Below are positions 1 through 8,177 of a DNA stretch of 64,000 nt, piece after piece (positions within the stretch are counted from its first letter, which is position 1; each line of letters begins with the position of its first letter). Where the stretch lies: NCBI GenBank assembly GCA_012517855.1, contig JAAYUD010000068.1, positions 1 to 64,000 on the forward strand, read 5' to 3'. The notes below the pieces were generated by a model, which saw only the letters and a list, made by a program, of their open reading frames with translations, was not told the DNA's origin and searched no databases. Origin of the DNA: Bacteroidales bacterium. Its GTDB lineage: Bacteria; Bacteroidota; Bacteroidia; Bacteroidales; Bacteroidaceae. The position numbers and the translations under genes were made by a program.

Positions 1-1192
1 TATTGTGGCGGGCGCGGTCCTTTTGCATATTGGCGCACATTTTTTCATAGAGTTTCTGCCTATTGACAGCTTCACCCATATCAATAAAATCCACTACTAT
101 AATACCTCCCATATCTCTCAATCGAAGTTGGCGAGCCAATTCGTCGGCAGCACCAAGATTCACTTCAATAGCATTGGCTTCTTGTCCGTTGGCATTTTTT
201 GTCCGATTGCCGCTATTTACATCGACCACATGGAGAGCCTCCGTACTTTCAATAATCAGATAGGCACCGTTCTTATATGATACCGTCTTACCAAACGAAG
301 ATTTGAGCTGCTTGGTAATATTAAAATTATCAAAAATAGGTAGTTGCCCTTTATACAGTTTAACAATATCCACCTTTTCGGGTGCTATCAATGCGACATA
401 ATTTTTAATCTCATGATATTCAGCTTCTTGATTGACATAAATATTTTCAAACGAAGCATTGAATAAATCGCGAAGCATAGCAACGGCCCTACTGTTCTCC
501 TCATAAATCAGAGAAGGAAATTTAGTGGCTTTCTGAATCTTTACAACTGTATCTTCCCAATGTTTTAACAGAACTTTAAGTTCACTATCCAATTCCGCAA
601 CCCGTTTACCTTCGGCAACCGTTCTGACAATCACTCCGAAATGTTTCGGTTTGATGCTCATCAATAATTGCTTGAGACGTACACGTTCTTGCGATGATTT
701 AATTTTTTGCGATACCGACACCTTGTCATTAAAAGGAATAAGAACAAGATAACGTCCAGCGAATGATATTTCGGAAGTCAAGCGAGGTCCCTTTGTAGAG
801 ATAGGCTCCTTGACTATTTGCACCATTACTTCTTGTCCCACCTTGAGCGTTCCGGCTATGGTGCCTTCCTTTTCAAGTTCGGGAAGTATGGTTGCTTTCG
901 AAATAGAATTCAATTTTTTCTTATCGCTTAAAGTCTGTTTGACGAACTTCTCGAGAGAATTAAACTGAGCTCCTAGGTCCAAATAATGAAGAAAAGCATC
1001 TTTCTCATAGCCGACGTCCACGAAACATGCGTTCAAGCCCGGCATCAATTTTTTGACGCGTCCTAAATACATGTTACCTACCAAAAAAGAAGCGTTTTGT
1101 TTTTCGTTTTGATATTCTACCAAGCTCTTGTCTTCGAGAAGAGCAAGTGACACTTCTTTGGGCTGTACATCTACTACTAATTCACTTGTCAC
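1..1192 (-). CDS. rng: Ribonuclease G/E family endoribonuclease (3' part cut by window edge)
   Basis: Reading leftward from a GTG at 1192 gives about 397 open codons running off the window edge. The N-terminal part carries an S1-like RNA-binding segment (GNMYLGRV, then FVDVGYEKDAFL). The catalytic core shows both metal-binding Asp motifs of RNase E/G, VVDVNSG and VVDFIDM. RNase G cuts single-stranded RNA and matures rRNA and mRNA ends. No ATG fits the family start, so GTG is chosen; the first internal ATG (GNMYLG) would remove the beginning of the S1-like segment. It lies upstream of, and reads away from, the small mS38-like gene and HU on the same strand, a common Bacteroidetes grouping. The end of the protein is not visible. 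Confidence 0.9.
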   Translation of the reverse strand, partial: MTSELVVDVQPKEVSLALLEDKSLVEYQNEKQNASFLVGNMYLGRVKKLMPGLNACFVDVGYEKDAFLHYLDLGAQFNSLEKFVKQTLSDKKKLNSISKATILPELEKEGTIAGTLKVGQEVMVQIVKEPISTKGPRLTSEISFAGRYLVLIPFNDKVSVSQKIKSSQERVRLKQLLMSIKPKHFGVIVRTVAEGKRVAELDSELKVLLKHWEDTVVKIQKATKFPSLIYEENSRAVAMLRDLFNASFENIYVNQEAEYHEIKNYVALIAPEKVDIVKLYKGQLPIFDNFNITKQLKSSFGKTVSYKNGAYLIIESTEALHVVDVNSGNRTKNANGQEANAIEVNLGAADELARQLRLRDMGGIIVVDFIDMGEAVNRQKLYEKMCANMQKDRARHN

Positions 1193-1288
1193 AATGTTTT
1201 TCTTTGTTATTTACATTACAAATATAAAAAACAAACTCAAAAGACAGAGCTTTCAAGTTTGTTATAAGGCTTTGACAACACACCTTGT

Positions 1289-1381
1289 CTATTTACGAGA
1301 CTTATGTCTGTTCAATCTTAGTCTTTTTTTACGCTTATGCGTAGACATCTTGTGTCTCTTTTTCTTCTTACCACTTGGCAT
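1289..1381 (-). CDS. 30-aa basic mS38/AURKAIP1-COX24-like ribosomal-type protein
   Basis: The 30-codon frame starts with ATG (MPSGKKKKRHKMSTHKR) and ends with HKSRK-stop. More than half of the residues are Lys, Arg or His. The KKKRHKMxxHKRKKRLRxxRHK pattern is that of the AURKAIP1/COX24 domain family, whose mitochondrial member is the small-subunit ribosomal protein mS38. In Bacteroidetes such mini-proteins occur between rng and HU, as here. It probably sits on the 30S subunit as an rRNA-clamping peptide. The frame is too short for usual ORF cut-offs and is easily missed. Family assignment is from sequence pattern; ribosome binding is inferred. Confidence 0.85.
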   Translation of the reverse strand: MPSGKKKKRHKMSTHKRKKRLRLNRHKSRK

Positions 1382-1423
1382 AATTAAAAAAAATTTATAA
1401 TTTGATAAAACAATTACAATAAT

Positions 1424-1699
1424 TTACTCTTTAACCGAAATAGTGAAAGTTTTAGCCGGTTTAAATACCGGAATATTATGCTCCGGAATAATGATCGTGG
1501 TATTTTTAGAAATGTTACGAGCAGTCTTCTGAGCTCTTTTCTTTACGATAAAGCTACCGAAACCACGCAAGTAAACATTTTCGTTTTTTGCCAAGGATTC
1601 CTTAACGACTTCCATATACGATTCAACAACTTCCAACACGGATGTTTTCTCAATTCCTGTCTTTTTCGCGATCTCGCTGACGATATCTGCTTTTGTCAT
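1424..1699 (-). CDS. HU family DNA-binding protein
   Basis: This 91-aa protein has the full HU/IHF layout: an N-terminal helical dimerisation part (MTKADIVSEIAKKTG), the conserved VYLRGFGSFIVKKRA strand, RNISKNTTIIIPEHNIPVFKPAK in the DNA-binding arm and a short C-terminal helix. The arm carries IPEHNIP in place of the usual IPAxxxP. HU bends and compacts DNA as a homodimer. It is divergent from mutY. A -7 box on its own strand (TATATTTG, 1766-1759) lies about 60 bases upstream of the ATG. Confidence 0.95.
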   Translation of the reverse strand: MTKADIVSEIAKKTGIEKTSVLEVVESYMEVVKESLAKNENVYLRGFGSFIVKKRAQKTARNISKNTTIIIPEHNIPVFKPAKTFTISVKE

Positions 1700-1758
1700 A
1701 GTTCTTTTAATATATAAATTATTTATTCCCTATTTTTATTCACTGTTATTTCGGACTG

Positions 1759-1766
1759 CAAATATA
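1759..1766 (-). promoter_or_regulatory. -7 promoter box for HU
   Basis: TATATTTG on the minus strand matches the Bacteroidetes -7 consensus TAnnTTTG. At the expected -33 distance there is only a TTTT run, so the upstream half is weak. Confidence 0.5.
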
Positions 1767-1849
1767 TGAACTTTCGGGCTTTATTAAAAATTTATTTCGC
1801 TTTAATTTCAAAAAAAATAACATCAACCAAGGGATTGAGTAATATTTTC

Positions 1850-1857
1850 TATCTTTG
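1850..1857 (+). promoter_or_regulatory. -7 promoter box for mutY
   Basis: TATCTTTG, 32 bases before the mutY ATG, fits TAnnTTTG. No TTTG is found 19-21 bases further upstream, so only half of the promoter is supported. Confidence 0.45.
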
Positions 1858-1889
1858 TCGTCTATATTCAGTTTAAAAAGCAATAATCA

Positions 1890-2942
1890 ATGTCTGTCTT
1901 TTCCGAAATATTACACAATTGGTATACCACAAACGCTCGTGATTTACCATGGCGCAGAACGTCCGACCCTTATTTTATATGGCTCTCCGAAATTATTCTT
2001 CAACAGACTCGTGTCGATCAAGGTTTGGACTACTATTTACGCTTCGTGAATCGCTTTCCCGATATACGTTCGCTTGCCCAGGCCAATGAAGACGAAGTGC
2101 TACACTACTGGCAGGGATTGGGATATTATTCAAGAGCGCGAAATCTGCACGAAGCGGCAAAAAGCATGAATGGCTGCTTTCCTACTATATATAATAAGGT
2201 GTTAGAGCTGAAAGGTGTCGGTCCATACACAGCAGCGGCTATCTGTTCCATTGCCTACGGAATGCCATACGCGGTAGTCGATGGAAATGTATATAGAGTT
2301 CTCTCCCGATATTTCGACATAAAAACGCCTATCGACTCTACTGAAGGTAAAAGGGAGTTTGCCGAATGGGCGCAGTCATTGCTCGACAAAGATCATCCCG
2401 GCGAATACAACCAAGCCATCATGGATTTCGGTGCCATTCAATGTACTCCAGCTATGCCCAGGTGTCACGATTGCCCGCTATCAAACTCCTGTTTGGCACT
2501 TGCTAAAAACAAAGTGAATCAATTGCCGGTCAAAAATCACAAGACAAAGACTTCCGCCCGTTATTTCAATTACCTGTTGATACGTACCTCGAAGACGCTT
2601 TGGCTACACAAACGCACCGACAAAGATATATGGCACAATCTTTACGAACTCCCACTAATAGAAACGCCCCAGCAGTTGGACGCTTTACAACTTTTGGAGG
2701 ATGAAAGCTTTCACTTATTGACAACAGCTATTGGCAGTCAGGTGCAATTATCCCATATCGAAAAGGTAAAACATGTATTGAGCCATCGAATTATTTATGC
2801 AGACTTTTACTTATTAGAAATTAAGGAAACAACGATCCAACTTCCTGTCCATTATTTTCCTATCCCGATTGCAGAATGGAGAAACTATGCGATGCCTCAA
2901 TTAGTCTATCGGTTTTTAGAGAAAAATGCAGTACCCAAATAG
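1890..2942 (+). CDS. mutY: A/G-specific adenine DNA glycosylase MutY
   Basis: MutY removes adenine mispaired with 8-oxoguanine. The 350-aa protein shows the catalytic Glu region (SEIILQQTRVDQ), the helix-hairpin-helix (LKGVGPYTAAAI), the catalytic Asp (YAVVDGNVYRVLSRYF) and a complete [4Fe-4S] loop with Cys spacing C-x6-C-x2-C-x5-C (CTPAMPRCHDCPLSNSC). A NUDIX-like domain that reads 8-oxoG follows in the C-terminal third (YLLIRTSKTLWLHKRTDKDIW onward). Length and order are normal for the family. It is transcribed divergently from HU. In many Bacteroidetes mutY is directly followed by ssb and gldE; here an Rrf2/NmrA pair and a pRiA4b-type gene are inserted between them. Confidence 0.96.
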   Translation: MSVFSEILHNWYTTNARDLPWRRTSDPYFIWLSEIILQQTRVDQGLDYYLRFVNRFPDIRSLAQANEDEVLHYWQGLGYYSRARNLHEAAKSMNGCFPTIYNKVLELKGVGPYTAAAICSIAYGMPYAVVDGNVYRVLSRYFDIKTPIDSTEGKREFAEWAQSLLDKDHPGEYNQAIMDFGAIQCTPAMPRCHDCPLSNSCLALAKNKVNQLPVKNHKTKTSARYFNYLLIRTSKTLWLHKRTDKDIWHNLYELPLIETPQQLDALQLLEDESFHLLTTAIGSQVQLSHIEKVKHVLSHRIIYADFYLLEIKETTIQLPVHYFPIPIAEWRNYAMPQLVYRFLEKNAVPK

Positions 2943-3114
2943 CATTCTCCCTTTTCATGTTTCGTATAGTTCGCCCTATTCTTTATAATGAGCATCGATA
3001 TCGGTCAATTTACTTAAAATGGCCTATCGAAAAGCCGCTCAGTTACACTCTGACACAATAGCCATTTAATTGAAAAACAACAATGTAGTAAACGGAATAT
3101 AAAACAATAAAAAT

Positions 3115-3159
3115 AAATGTAATAAGTTTTGTTACATTTAAATATAGATTGTATATTTG
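3115..3159 (+). promoter_or_regulatory. Promoter with overlapping inverted repeat, Rrf2 gene
   Basis: TTTG (3128-3131), 20 bases, then TATATTTG (3152-3159) is a near-perfect Bacteroidetes promoter. An inverted repeat AAATGTAA (3115-3122) / TTACATTT (3132-3139) overlaps the -33 element. That is where a repressor such as the Rrf2 protein encoded downstream could bind. The -7 box ends only 8 bases before the ATG at 3168, so the message should be nearly leaderless. Confidence 0.65.
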
Positions 3160-3167
3160 CCCCTGTT

Positions 3168-3578
3168 ATGAGTAATACAAGATTTGCAACAGCGATACAC
3201 ATACTCACCTTACTGACAGTAAGTCCGGGAGAGTATCTTAGCTCCGAATGGATAGCAAGTAGCATCGGAATCAATCCCGTTATAGTGAGAAAAGAACTGA
3301 GTATGCTACACGAGGCAAAGCTTGTTTTTACCCGCAAAGGGAAAGATGGCGGATCGACGTTGAACAAGCCCGCAACGGAGATCTTTCTGGCAGATATTTA
3401 CATCGCCGTAAAGAATTCCGAAGTATTGGGTAAAAAGAACCAATGTCCCAATCCATTATGTCCGATAGGAAAAAGGATCAATGAGAAACTGGAAAACTTA
3501 TTTTCAGAGACAGACAGAGTTGTTATCAATTTTCTAAAAGACAAGACATTGGCTGAATTTGCGAGTCAATTCCATTAA
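3168..3578 (+). CDS. Rrf2 family transcriptional regulator (YwnA-like)
   Basis: This is a 136-aa winged-helix protein from ATG 3168. A start 13 codons upstream is open but would lie inside the promoter. MSNTRFATAIHILTLL is the usual Rrf2 N-terminus. The recognition-helix region is SIGINPVIVRKELSMLHEAKLV, followed by the wing GKDGGSTLNKPA. Cysteines occur in a cluster (QCPNPLCPIGKRI), but not as the three-Cys [2Fe-2S] pattern of IscR/NsrR, so it resembles the YwnA/CymR side of the family. The next gene is an NAD(P)-binding oxidoreductase, the usual partner and likely target of such regulators in redox or electrophile response. Autoregulation through the overlapping inverted repeat upstream is inferred. 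Confidence 0.88.
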   Translation: MSNTRFATAIHILTLLTVSPGEYLSSEWIASSIGINPVIVRKELSMLHEAKLVFTRKGKDGGSTLNKPATEIFLADIYIAVKNSEVLGKKNQCPNPLCPIGKRINEKLENLFSETDRVVINFLKDKTLAEFASQFH

Positions 3579-3682
3579 CACCCTTTTCGGAGAATATTAA
3601 AGACAGAGATGAAGACAAGAGCTCATCCGAATTCAGGAAACTCGAATGAGAAATATTAAACAGTTACAATTAAAATTAAAAC

Positions 3683-4534
3683 ATGATGAAAATTGGAATT
3701 ACAGGCGCTACCGGACAACTAGGTCGTTTAGTAGTACAAAAACTAAAAGAAAAAACAAATGCAAATAATCTAACCGCATTGGTAAGAACACCAGAAAAAG
3801 CTGTCGACATGAATATTGCAAGTCGAGTATTTGATTACAACAAACCCGAGACATTAGCCGAATCGTTAAAAGGCATAGACTACCTTTTACTCATTTCGAG
3901 CAACGAAGTAGGTCAACGCAAGCGCCAGCACGAAAGTGTCATCAAAGCAGCTCAACAAGCCGGCGTAAAATGGATAATCTATACCAGTCTTCTCCATGCA
4001 GATACATCAAGCCTGAACCTCGCCGCAGAGCATGTAGCTACAGAGCAAGCTCTCGCCAAATCGGGCATTACATTCACATTGTTACGCAACGGATGGTATA
4101 CCGAAAACTATACGGCATCCGTTCCAAGTGCAGTTAAGGCAGGTGCTTTAGTAGGTAGCGCAGGCAACGGAAAAATTTCATCTGCTGCAAGAGCCGACTA
4201 TGCAGAAGCGGCAGCCATTGTGTTGACCACTCCGAATAATGAAGGGAAAACATACGAATTGTCCGGCGACGAATCATTTACGCTAACCGATCTGGCTGCC
4301 GAAATATCACGGCAAACAGGAAAAACGATTCCTTACAACGATCTTTCGGAAGATAAATATGCAGCAGTTCTCATGGGCGCAGGCCTTCCCACACCTTTGG
4401 CAAAAGCCCTTGCTAGCTGGGATGTCAGTGCTTCTAAAGGCGATCTTTACGACGATAGTCACGTACTCTCAAAATTGATAGGACATGCCACTACTCCTCT
4501 ATCGGTAGTAGTAAAGAAAGCATTGAACGCTTAA
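3683..4534 (+). CDS. NmrA/SDR-type NAD(P)H:quinone oxidoreductase (YtfG/QorB-like)
   Basis: The 283-aa protein opens with a Rossmann GxxGxxG loop (GITGATGQLGRLVVQKL). It continues with the NmrA-type pattern LLISSNEVGQRKRQHESVIKAA and WIIYTSLLHAD, and shows no YxxxK catalytic pair at the classical SDR position. This is the layout of E. coli YtfG (QOR2), which reduces quinones with NADPH. Start is ATG 3683 or the adjacent ATG 3686. It lies 104 bases after the Rrf2 regulator on the same strand and is probably controlled by it. The substrate is not visible from sequence. Confidence 0.88.
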   Translation: MMKIGITGATGQLGRLVVQKLKEKTNANNLTALVRTPEKAVDMNIASRVFDYNKPETLAESLKGIDYLLLISSNEVGQRKRQHESVIKAAQQAGVKWIIYTSLLHADTSSLNLAAEHVATEQALAKSGITFTLLRNGWYTENYTASVPSAVKAGALVGSAGNGKISSAARADYAEAAAIVLTTPNNEGKTYELSGDESFTLTDLAAEISRQTGKTIPYNDLSEDKYAAVLMGAGLPTPLAKALASWDVSASKGDLYDDSHVLSKLIGHATTPLSVVVKKALNA

Positions 4535-4543
4535 CTCCTCATT

Positions 4544-4579
4544 TTATCATTAACCATCTATTCGGGTGGTTAATGATAA
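4544..4579. terminator. Bidirectional hairpin terminator
   Basis: TTATCATTAACCA (4544-4556) pairs perfectly with TGGTTAATGATAA (4567-4579) around a 10-base loop. It sits between the convergent NmrA gene (+) and the pRiA4b-type gene (-). Confidence 0.75.
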
Positions 4580-4601
4580 TAGATCCTACAGACGATCTCA
4601 A

Positions 4602-5195
4602 TCAAGACAGACAATCTTGTACAGCAAGCCCCGTTTTATTCTTATCAAATAGATATGGATCAAAATCTTCACCGAGCCAATCTTTAAGCTCTTTGTATCT
4701 TTCCGAGCGTTTGTGTTTTGTAGCTTCCACCACACCCTGATAGCCAAATATTCCACCACAATCTTCGGGTGGGCAAGCATTTTCTCCAGCTATCAATTTT
4801 GGTTGATGGCTTTCATCTTCTGTATATGATCGATGCTCCAACAAGGTTATTGTATGAAACCACGAATCACCAAAATCATATTCATACTTTAGCTGTTCAC
4901 CCTTTTTAGCCAACAATTCCGATAAGTGAATTTTTTCATAAGCCAACATATCCACGTTGCACATACCAAAATTCATATTTTCTTTCACGCTGTCTTTCGA
5001 CATATAATAAACTTTGCCCTTCATAAATTGGTGCAAGTGTTCATTCCACCAACCCATTGCCGTTTGAATCACTTGATGCAATTCCGGCAACAAAATATCC
5101 GAAGGGACCTCTACGGTTCTCCATACATCTACACAGCAATTATCCAGCCTTATTTCAAGTAGATAACATTCATTACATATTATTGTCTTAGCCAT
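4602..5195 (-). CDS. Plasmid pRiA4b ORF-3 family protein
   Basis: From the ATG at 5195 the product is 197 aa (MAKTIICNECYLLEIRLDN). It has the family hallmarks: LDNCCVDVWRTVEVPSD, LHQVIQTAMGWWNEHLHQF, YEYDFGDSWFHTITLLE and CPPEDCGGIFGYQ. The family is widespread on plasmids and chromosomes and its biochemical role is unknown. The frame is open for 30 more codons upstream, but a -7 box (TATCTTTG, minus strand, 5235-5228) lies inside that extension, so 5195 is preferred. Orientation is opposite to its neighbours, and it separates mutY from ssb. Confidence 0.85.
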   Translation of the reverse strand: MAKTIICNECYLLEIRLDNCCVDVWRTVEVPSDILLPELHQVIQTAMGWWNEHLHQFMKGKVYYMSKDSVKENMNFGMCNVDMLAYEKIHLSELLAKKGEQLKYEYDFGDSWFHTITLLEHRSYTEDESHQPKLIAGENACPPEDCGGIFGYQGVVEATKHKRSERYKELKDWLGEDFDPYLFDKNKTGLAVQDCLS

Positions 5196-5399
5196 ATAAA
5201 AAAATATAAGTTTCCGATTCCTAGCCTCAAAGATAAAAAGAATATAGCTAAAAAAGTATATATTCATTCTCTTTTTTATTTGCATTTTTGCTTAAGCACA
5301 AAAATCGGTTTTCAAAAGTCTTTTTAAGCCTGTATACAGACTAGCATTTGCAACAGACCAAGCTTAAACAAAATATAAACGGAAGAAATAAAAAAATAA

Positions 5400-5431
5400 T
5401 TTGCATAGCGTCCGATTTCTATTTAAATTTG
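5400..5431 (+). promoter_or_regulatory. ssb promoter
   Basis: TTTG (5400-5403), 20 bases, then TAAATTTG (5424-5431) gives a full match to the Bacteroidetes consensus. It starts the ssb-gldE-transferase operon. Confidence 0.75.
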
Positions 5432-5459
5432 CAGGAACAAACTTATTAATGTTATTAAA

Positions 5460-5831
5460 ATGTCTGTCAACAAAGTCATCTTATTAGGAAACGTAGGGAA
5501 AGACCCCGAAGTGAAATATTTCGATAGCGGTCAGGCTGTCGCCACTTTTTCTATAGCCACCACCGAGCGTGGATATACTCTTCCCAATGGGACACAAGTT
5601 CCTGAGCGAACCGATTGGCACAACATTGTTGCTTCCAACCGAATAGCTCAAGTTATAGATAAATATGTCCACAAGGGAGACAAACTTTATATCGAAGGCA
5701 AACTTCGTACTCGGTCATATAACGACAAATCGGGAGCCCAACGATACATCACGGAAGTTTATGTAGAAAACCTCGAGATGTTGACTCCGAAAAATTCATC
5801 AACGCCGGAAAGTAGCTCTGCTTCTCTCTGA
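5460..5831 (+). CDS. ssb: Single-stranded DNA-binding protein
   Basis: This is a 123-aa OB-fold SSB: NKVILLGNVGKDPEVKYFDSG, ATFSIATTERGY, ERTDWHNIVASNR, YVHKGDKLYIEGKLRTRSY. It coats single-stranded DNA in replication and repair. The protein stops shortly after the OB fold with NSSTPESSSASL. The acidic, Phe-ended tip (DDxPF type) that binds partner proteins in most SSBs is missing, and no frame after the stop restores it. The first gene of an operon with gldE (26 bases downstream). A second, full-length SSB elsewhere in the genome is likely. Confidence 0.95.
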   Translation: MSVNKVILLGNVGKDPEVKYFDSGQAVATFSIATTERGYTLPNGTQVPERTDWHNIVASNRIAQVIDKYVHKGDKLYIEGKLRTRSYNDKSGAQRYITEVYVENLEMLTPKNSSTPESSSASL

Positions 5832-5857
5832 CCATTGTTTAACTAATTCTTTTATTT

Positions 5858-7237
5858 TTGGATTCAGACGTATATTTATACTTTATAGGGGCAAATATTT
5901 TCAGTTCAACAACGATTACGCCCCCTACCACATCCGCTTTAGTAGCAATTGTGTTAGTAGGTATCCTATTGTTTGTTTCGGCTTTTGCTTCGGCATCCGA
6001 AATTGCTTTTTTTTCACTGTCGCCCACCGACTTGAACAAAATAGAATCGAGCGAATCGCTCTCAGATAAACGCATCACCTCACTTCTGGCAGACAAAGAG
6101 CAATTACTCACCACGGTGCTTATCACCAACAATCTAGTCAACGTCACGATCATCATGCTCTGCAACTACTTTTTCGGCACCTGTATTCATTTCACATCGC
6201 CTATTGTAGAATTCATCATGCTGACGATCATCCTTACTTTTGTACTCCTACTTTTCGGCGAAATCATGCCCAAAATATTTTCTGCACAAAAGTCGCTCGC
6301 TTTCTGCCGCTTTGCGGCTCCTACCATCACGCTCTTACGCTCTTTCTTTCGTCCGGTATCATATGCCATGATACACTCCACCACTTTCATCAACAAATAT
6401 TTCGCACAGAAAAGTCAAAAATACAACATTTCCGTCAACGAGTTGTCACATGCATTGGAGCTGACCGACAAAGAGGAAATATCAGTCGAGAACAATCTCC
6501 TTGAAGGCATTATACGTTTCGGCGGAGAAGCTGCCAAAGACATTATGATACCACGCATGGATGTCGTGACTCTCAACGTTCATGCAACATTCTCAGAAGT
6601 GCTCACCTGCATCAAAGAGAACATCTATTCCAGAATTCCAGTCTATATCGATTCGCTAGACAATATAAAAGGCATACTCTATATCAAAGATTTGCTTCCT
6701 CATCTGACAAAAAATGACAACTTCCGTTGGCAATCGCTCATCCGCCCCGCCTATTTTGTTCCAGAGACCAAAATGATTGACGAACTGCTGCGCGAATTCC
6801 AAGCCAACCGCGTTCATATTGCCATTGTAGTCGATGAGTTTGGTGGCACTTCGGGCATCGTTACCATGGAAGATGTCATCGAAGAAATTGTCGGAGAGAT
6901 ACACGACGAATACGACGACGATGAAAATAACTTTATCGAAATAAACGACCATACGTGGATATTCGAAGCCAAAACGTTGCTTACCGATTTCTATAAGGAA
7001 ACTAACCTTGAAGAAGACTTTTTCCAAGAGGTAGAAGGCGATGCCGATACCATTGCCGGCCTGTTGCTCGAACTGAAAGGAGAATTTCCTGCGCTTCACG
7101 AGAAAGTAATCTATCGAAACTACGAATTCGAAGTGCTTGCTGTTGATAGCCGACGCATCAAAAAGGTCAAGTTCACCATCAAAGAGACAAACTCCGAAGC
7201 AAATAAGCGAAAAGAGACATCTGAAGAAGAGAAATAA
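5858..7237 (+). CDS. gldE: GldE / CNNM-CorC family membrane protein
   Basis: The 459-aa protein has a DUF21 transmembrane domain (about residues 25-170, starting at ALVAIVLVGILLFVSAFASASEIAFFSL), then a pair of CBS domains (about 215-345: AKDIMIPRMDVVTL, RIPVYIDSLDNIKGILYIKDL, FGGTSGIVTMEDVIEEIVGEI) and a CorC_HlyC C-terminal domain. This is the layout of GldE, linked to gliding/T9SS lipoproteins in Bacteroidetes, and of CNNM metal transporters. The start is a TTG at 5858. The N-terminus MDSDVYLYFIG fits the family, and the next ATG is deep inside the membrane domain. Its stop is 5 bases from the following transferase gene. Confidence 0.9.
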   Translation: MDSDVYLYFIGANIFSSTTITPPTTSALVAIVLVGILLFVSAFASASEIAFFSLSPTDLNKIESSESLSDKRITSLLADKEQLLTTVLITNNLVNVTIIMLCNYFFGTCIHFTSPIVEFIMLTIILTFVLLLFGEIMPKIFSAQKSLAFCRFAAPTITLLRSFFRPVSYAMIHSTTFINKYFAQKSQKYNISVNELSHALELTDKEEISVENNLLEGIIRFGGEAAKDIMIPRMDVVTLNVHATFSEVLTCIKENIYSRIPVYIDSLDNIKGILYIKDLLPHLTKNDNFRWQSLIRPAYFVPETKMIDELLREFQANRVHIAIVVDEFGGTSGIVTMEDVIEEIVGEIHDEYDDDENNFIEINDHTWIFEAKTLLTDFYKETNLEEDFFQEVEGDADTIAGLLLELKGEFPALHEKVIYRNYEFEVLAVDSRRIKKVKFTIKETNSEANKRKETSEEEK

Positions 7238-7242
7238 CAATC

Positions 7243-7878
7243 ATGCCCATACTTCAACAACACCAAATAGATACAGTCCAATGGGCCGTATGGCAAATCA
7301 GTGAAAGCGAGGCGCAACTTCGGCTGTTATTCCCCTTTTCGCAAACCGAAGAAGACCAACTCCAACAATTCACAGCTCCTCATCGCCGGCTGGAATGGCT
7401 TGCCGTACGAGCACTTCTATATACCCTGTCAGGCAAACACTTGAAAATAGATTACAACGTGAATGGCAAGCCCTACATAGCCGACGGTTCCTACCACATC
7501 AGCATTTCACACACCAAGGGTTATGCGGCCGTTATTCTGAGCCCGGATGCCGAAGTAGGCATCGATATCGAACAATACGGCAAGCGAGTAGAAAAAGTCA
7601 CAAGTCATTATCTGCGACCGGACGAAAAACCTGCCATATATCAAGGAGACCAAATATGGTCGCTTCTTTTGCATTGGTCTGCCAAAGAAACCATATACAA
7701 ATGCCTTAATCTACTCGAAGTAGATCTCATCAAACACCTGCGTATCTTTCCTTTTCAAGTCCAAACGGAAGGCGTTTTTCGCGCTGTCGAATACCGCACT
7801 CCGCAACAGCACGAATACAATATTCATTATCGCCTACACTCGGACTTTGTTCTTACCTATACATGGATTGAAAAATAA
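7243..7878 (+). CDS. 4'-phosphopantetheinyl transferase (Sfp-like)
   Basis: The 211-aa enzyme transfers phosphopantetheine from CoA to carrier proteins. Both diagnostic motifs are present: VGIDIEQYGKRVEKV (Mg-binding GIDIE) and LHWSAKETIYKCL (W-S-x-K-E-x-x-x-K). The N-terminal RRLEWLAVRALL and NGKPYIADGSYHISISHTKGYA segments are also typical of the Sfp fold. It is the third gene of the ssb-gldE operon. Which carrier protein it serves is not visible. Its stop is followed within 5 bases by a dispersed repeat. Confidence 0.92.
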   Translation: MPILQQHQIDTVQWAVWQISESEAQLRLLFPFSQTEEDQLQQFTAPHRRLEWLAVRALLYTLSGKHLKIDYNVNGKPYIADGSYHISISHTKGYAAVILSPDAEVGIDIEQYGKRVEKVTSHYLRPDEKPAIYQGDQIWSLLLHWSAKETIYKCLNLLEVDLIKHLRIFPFQVQTEGVFRAVEYRTPQQHEYNIHYRLHSDFVLTYTWIEK

Positions 7879-7882
7879 AGAA

Positions 7883-7968
7883 TGCACCCCCATTGACGCA
7901 ATAAGTCAGTGAACAATAATATTTTATTTCCAACTCGTTTTTCAGAACGTATTTCGAAATGAATATTC
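7883..7968 (+). repeat. Dispersed inverted repeat, copy 1
   Basis: About 86 bases that match, as reverse complement, the stretch 10328-10414 at roughly 85% identity by eye. Shared blocks include CCCCATTGACGCAA, TGAACAATAA, TCCAACTCGTTTTTC and GAACGTATTTCGA. This copy begins 5 bases after the transferase stop. Confidence 0.85.
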
Positions 7969-8177
7969 GCCGACATTCTGATACTATTTTAGCCATCCCG
8001 AGAAGACACCCATAAACGCACTATGAATCAACTATATACGTATCATTAACAACAAGACGATTCATCATTCACCTTCCTTAATATATTATAAAAAGACAGG
8101 CAGTTACTTTGAATATGTCCGATAAATCGTGACATTTGTATTCAATTGCACATTAAAACTATAAATAAACTACAAAG
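7969..8177 (+). promoter_or_regulatory. panE upstream region with likely promoter
   Basis: TTTG (8108-8111), 19 bases, then GACATTTG (8131-8138) resembles the promoter consensus except for the first base of the -7 box. No gene is seen between the repeat and panE. Confidence 0.4.

Noticed and set aside
5-280. Plus-strand frames at the left edge
   Set aside because: They lie opposite the conserved RNase G reading frame and have no protein likeness.
3014-3367. Minus-strand frame over the Rrf2 region
   Set aside because: It crosses a consensus plus-strand promoter and the well-matched Rrf2 gene; no family likeness.
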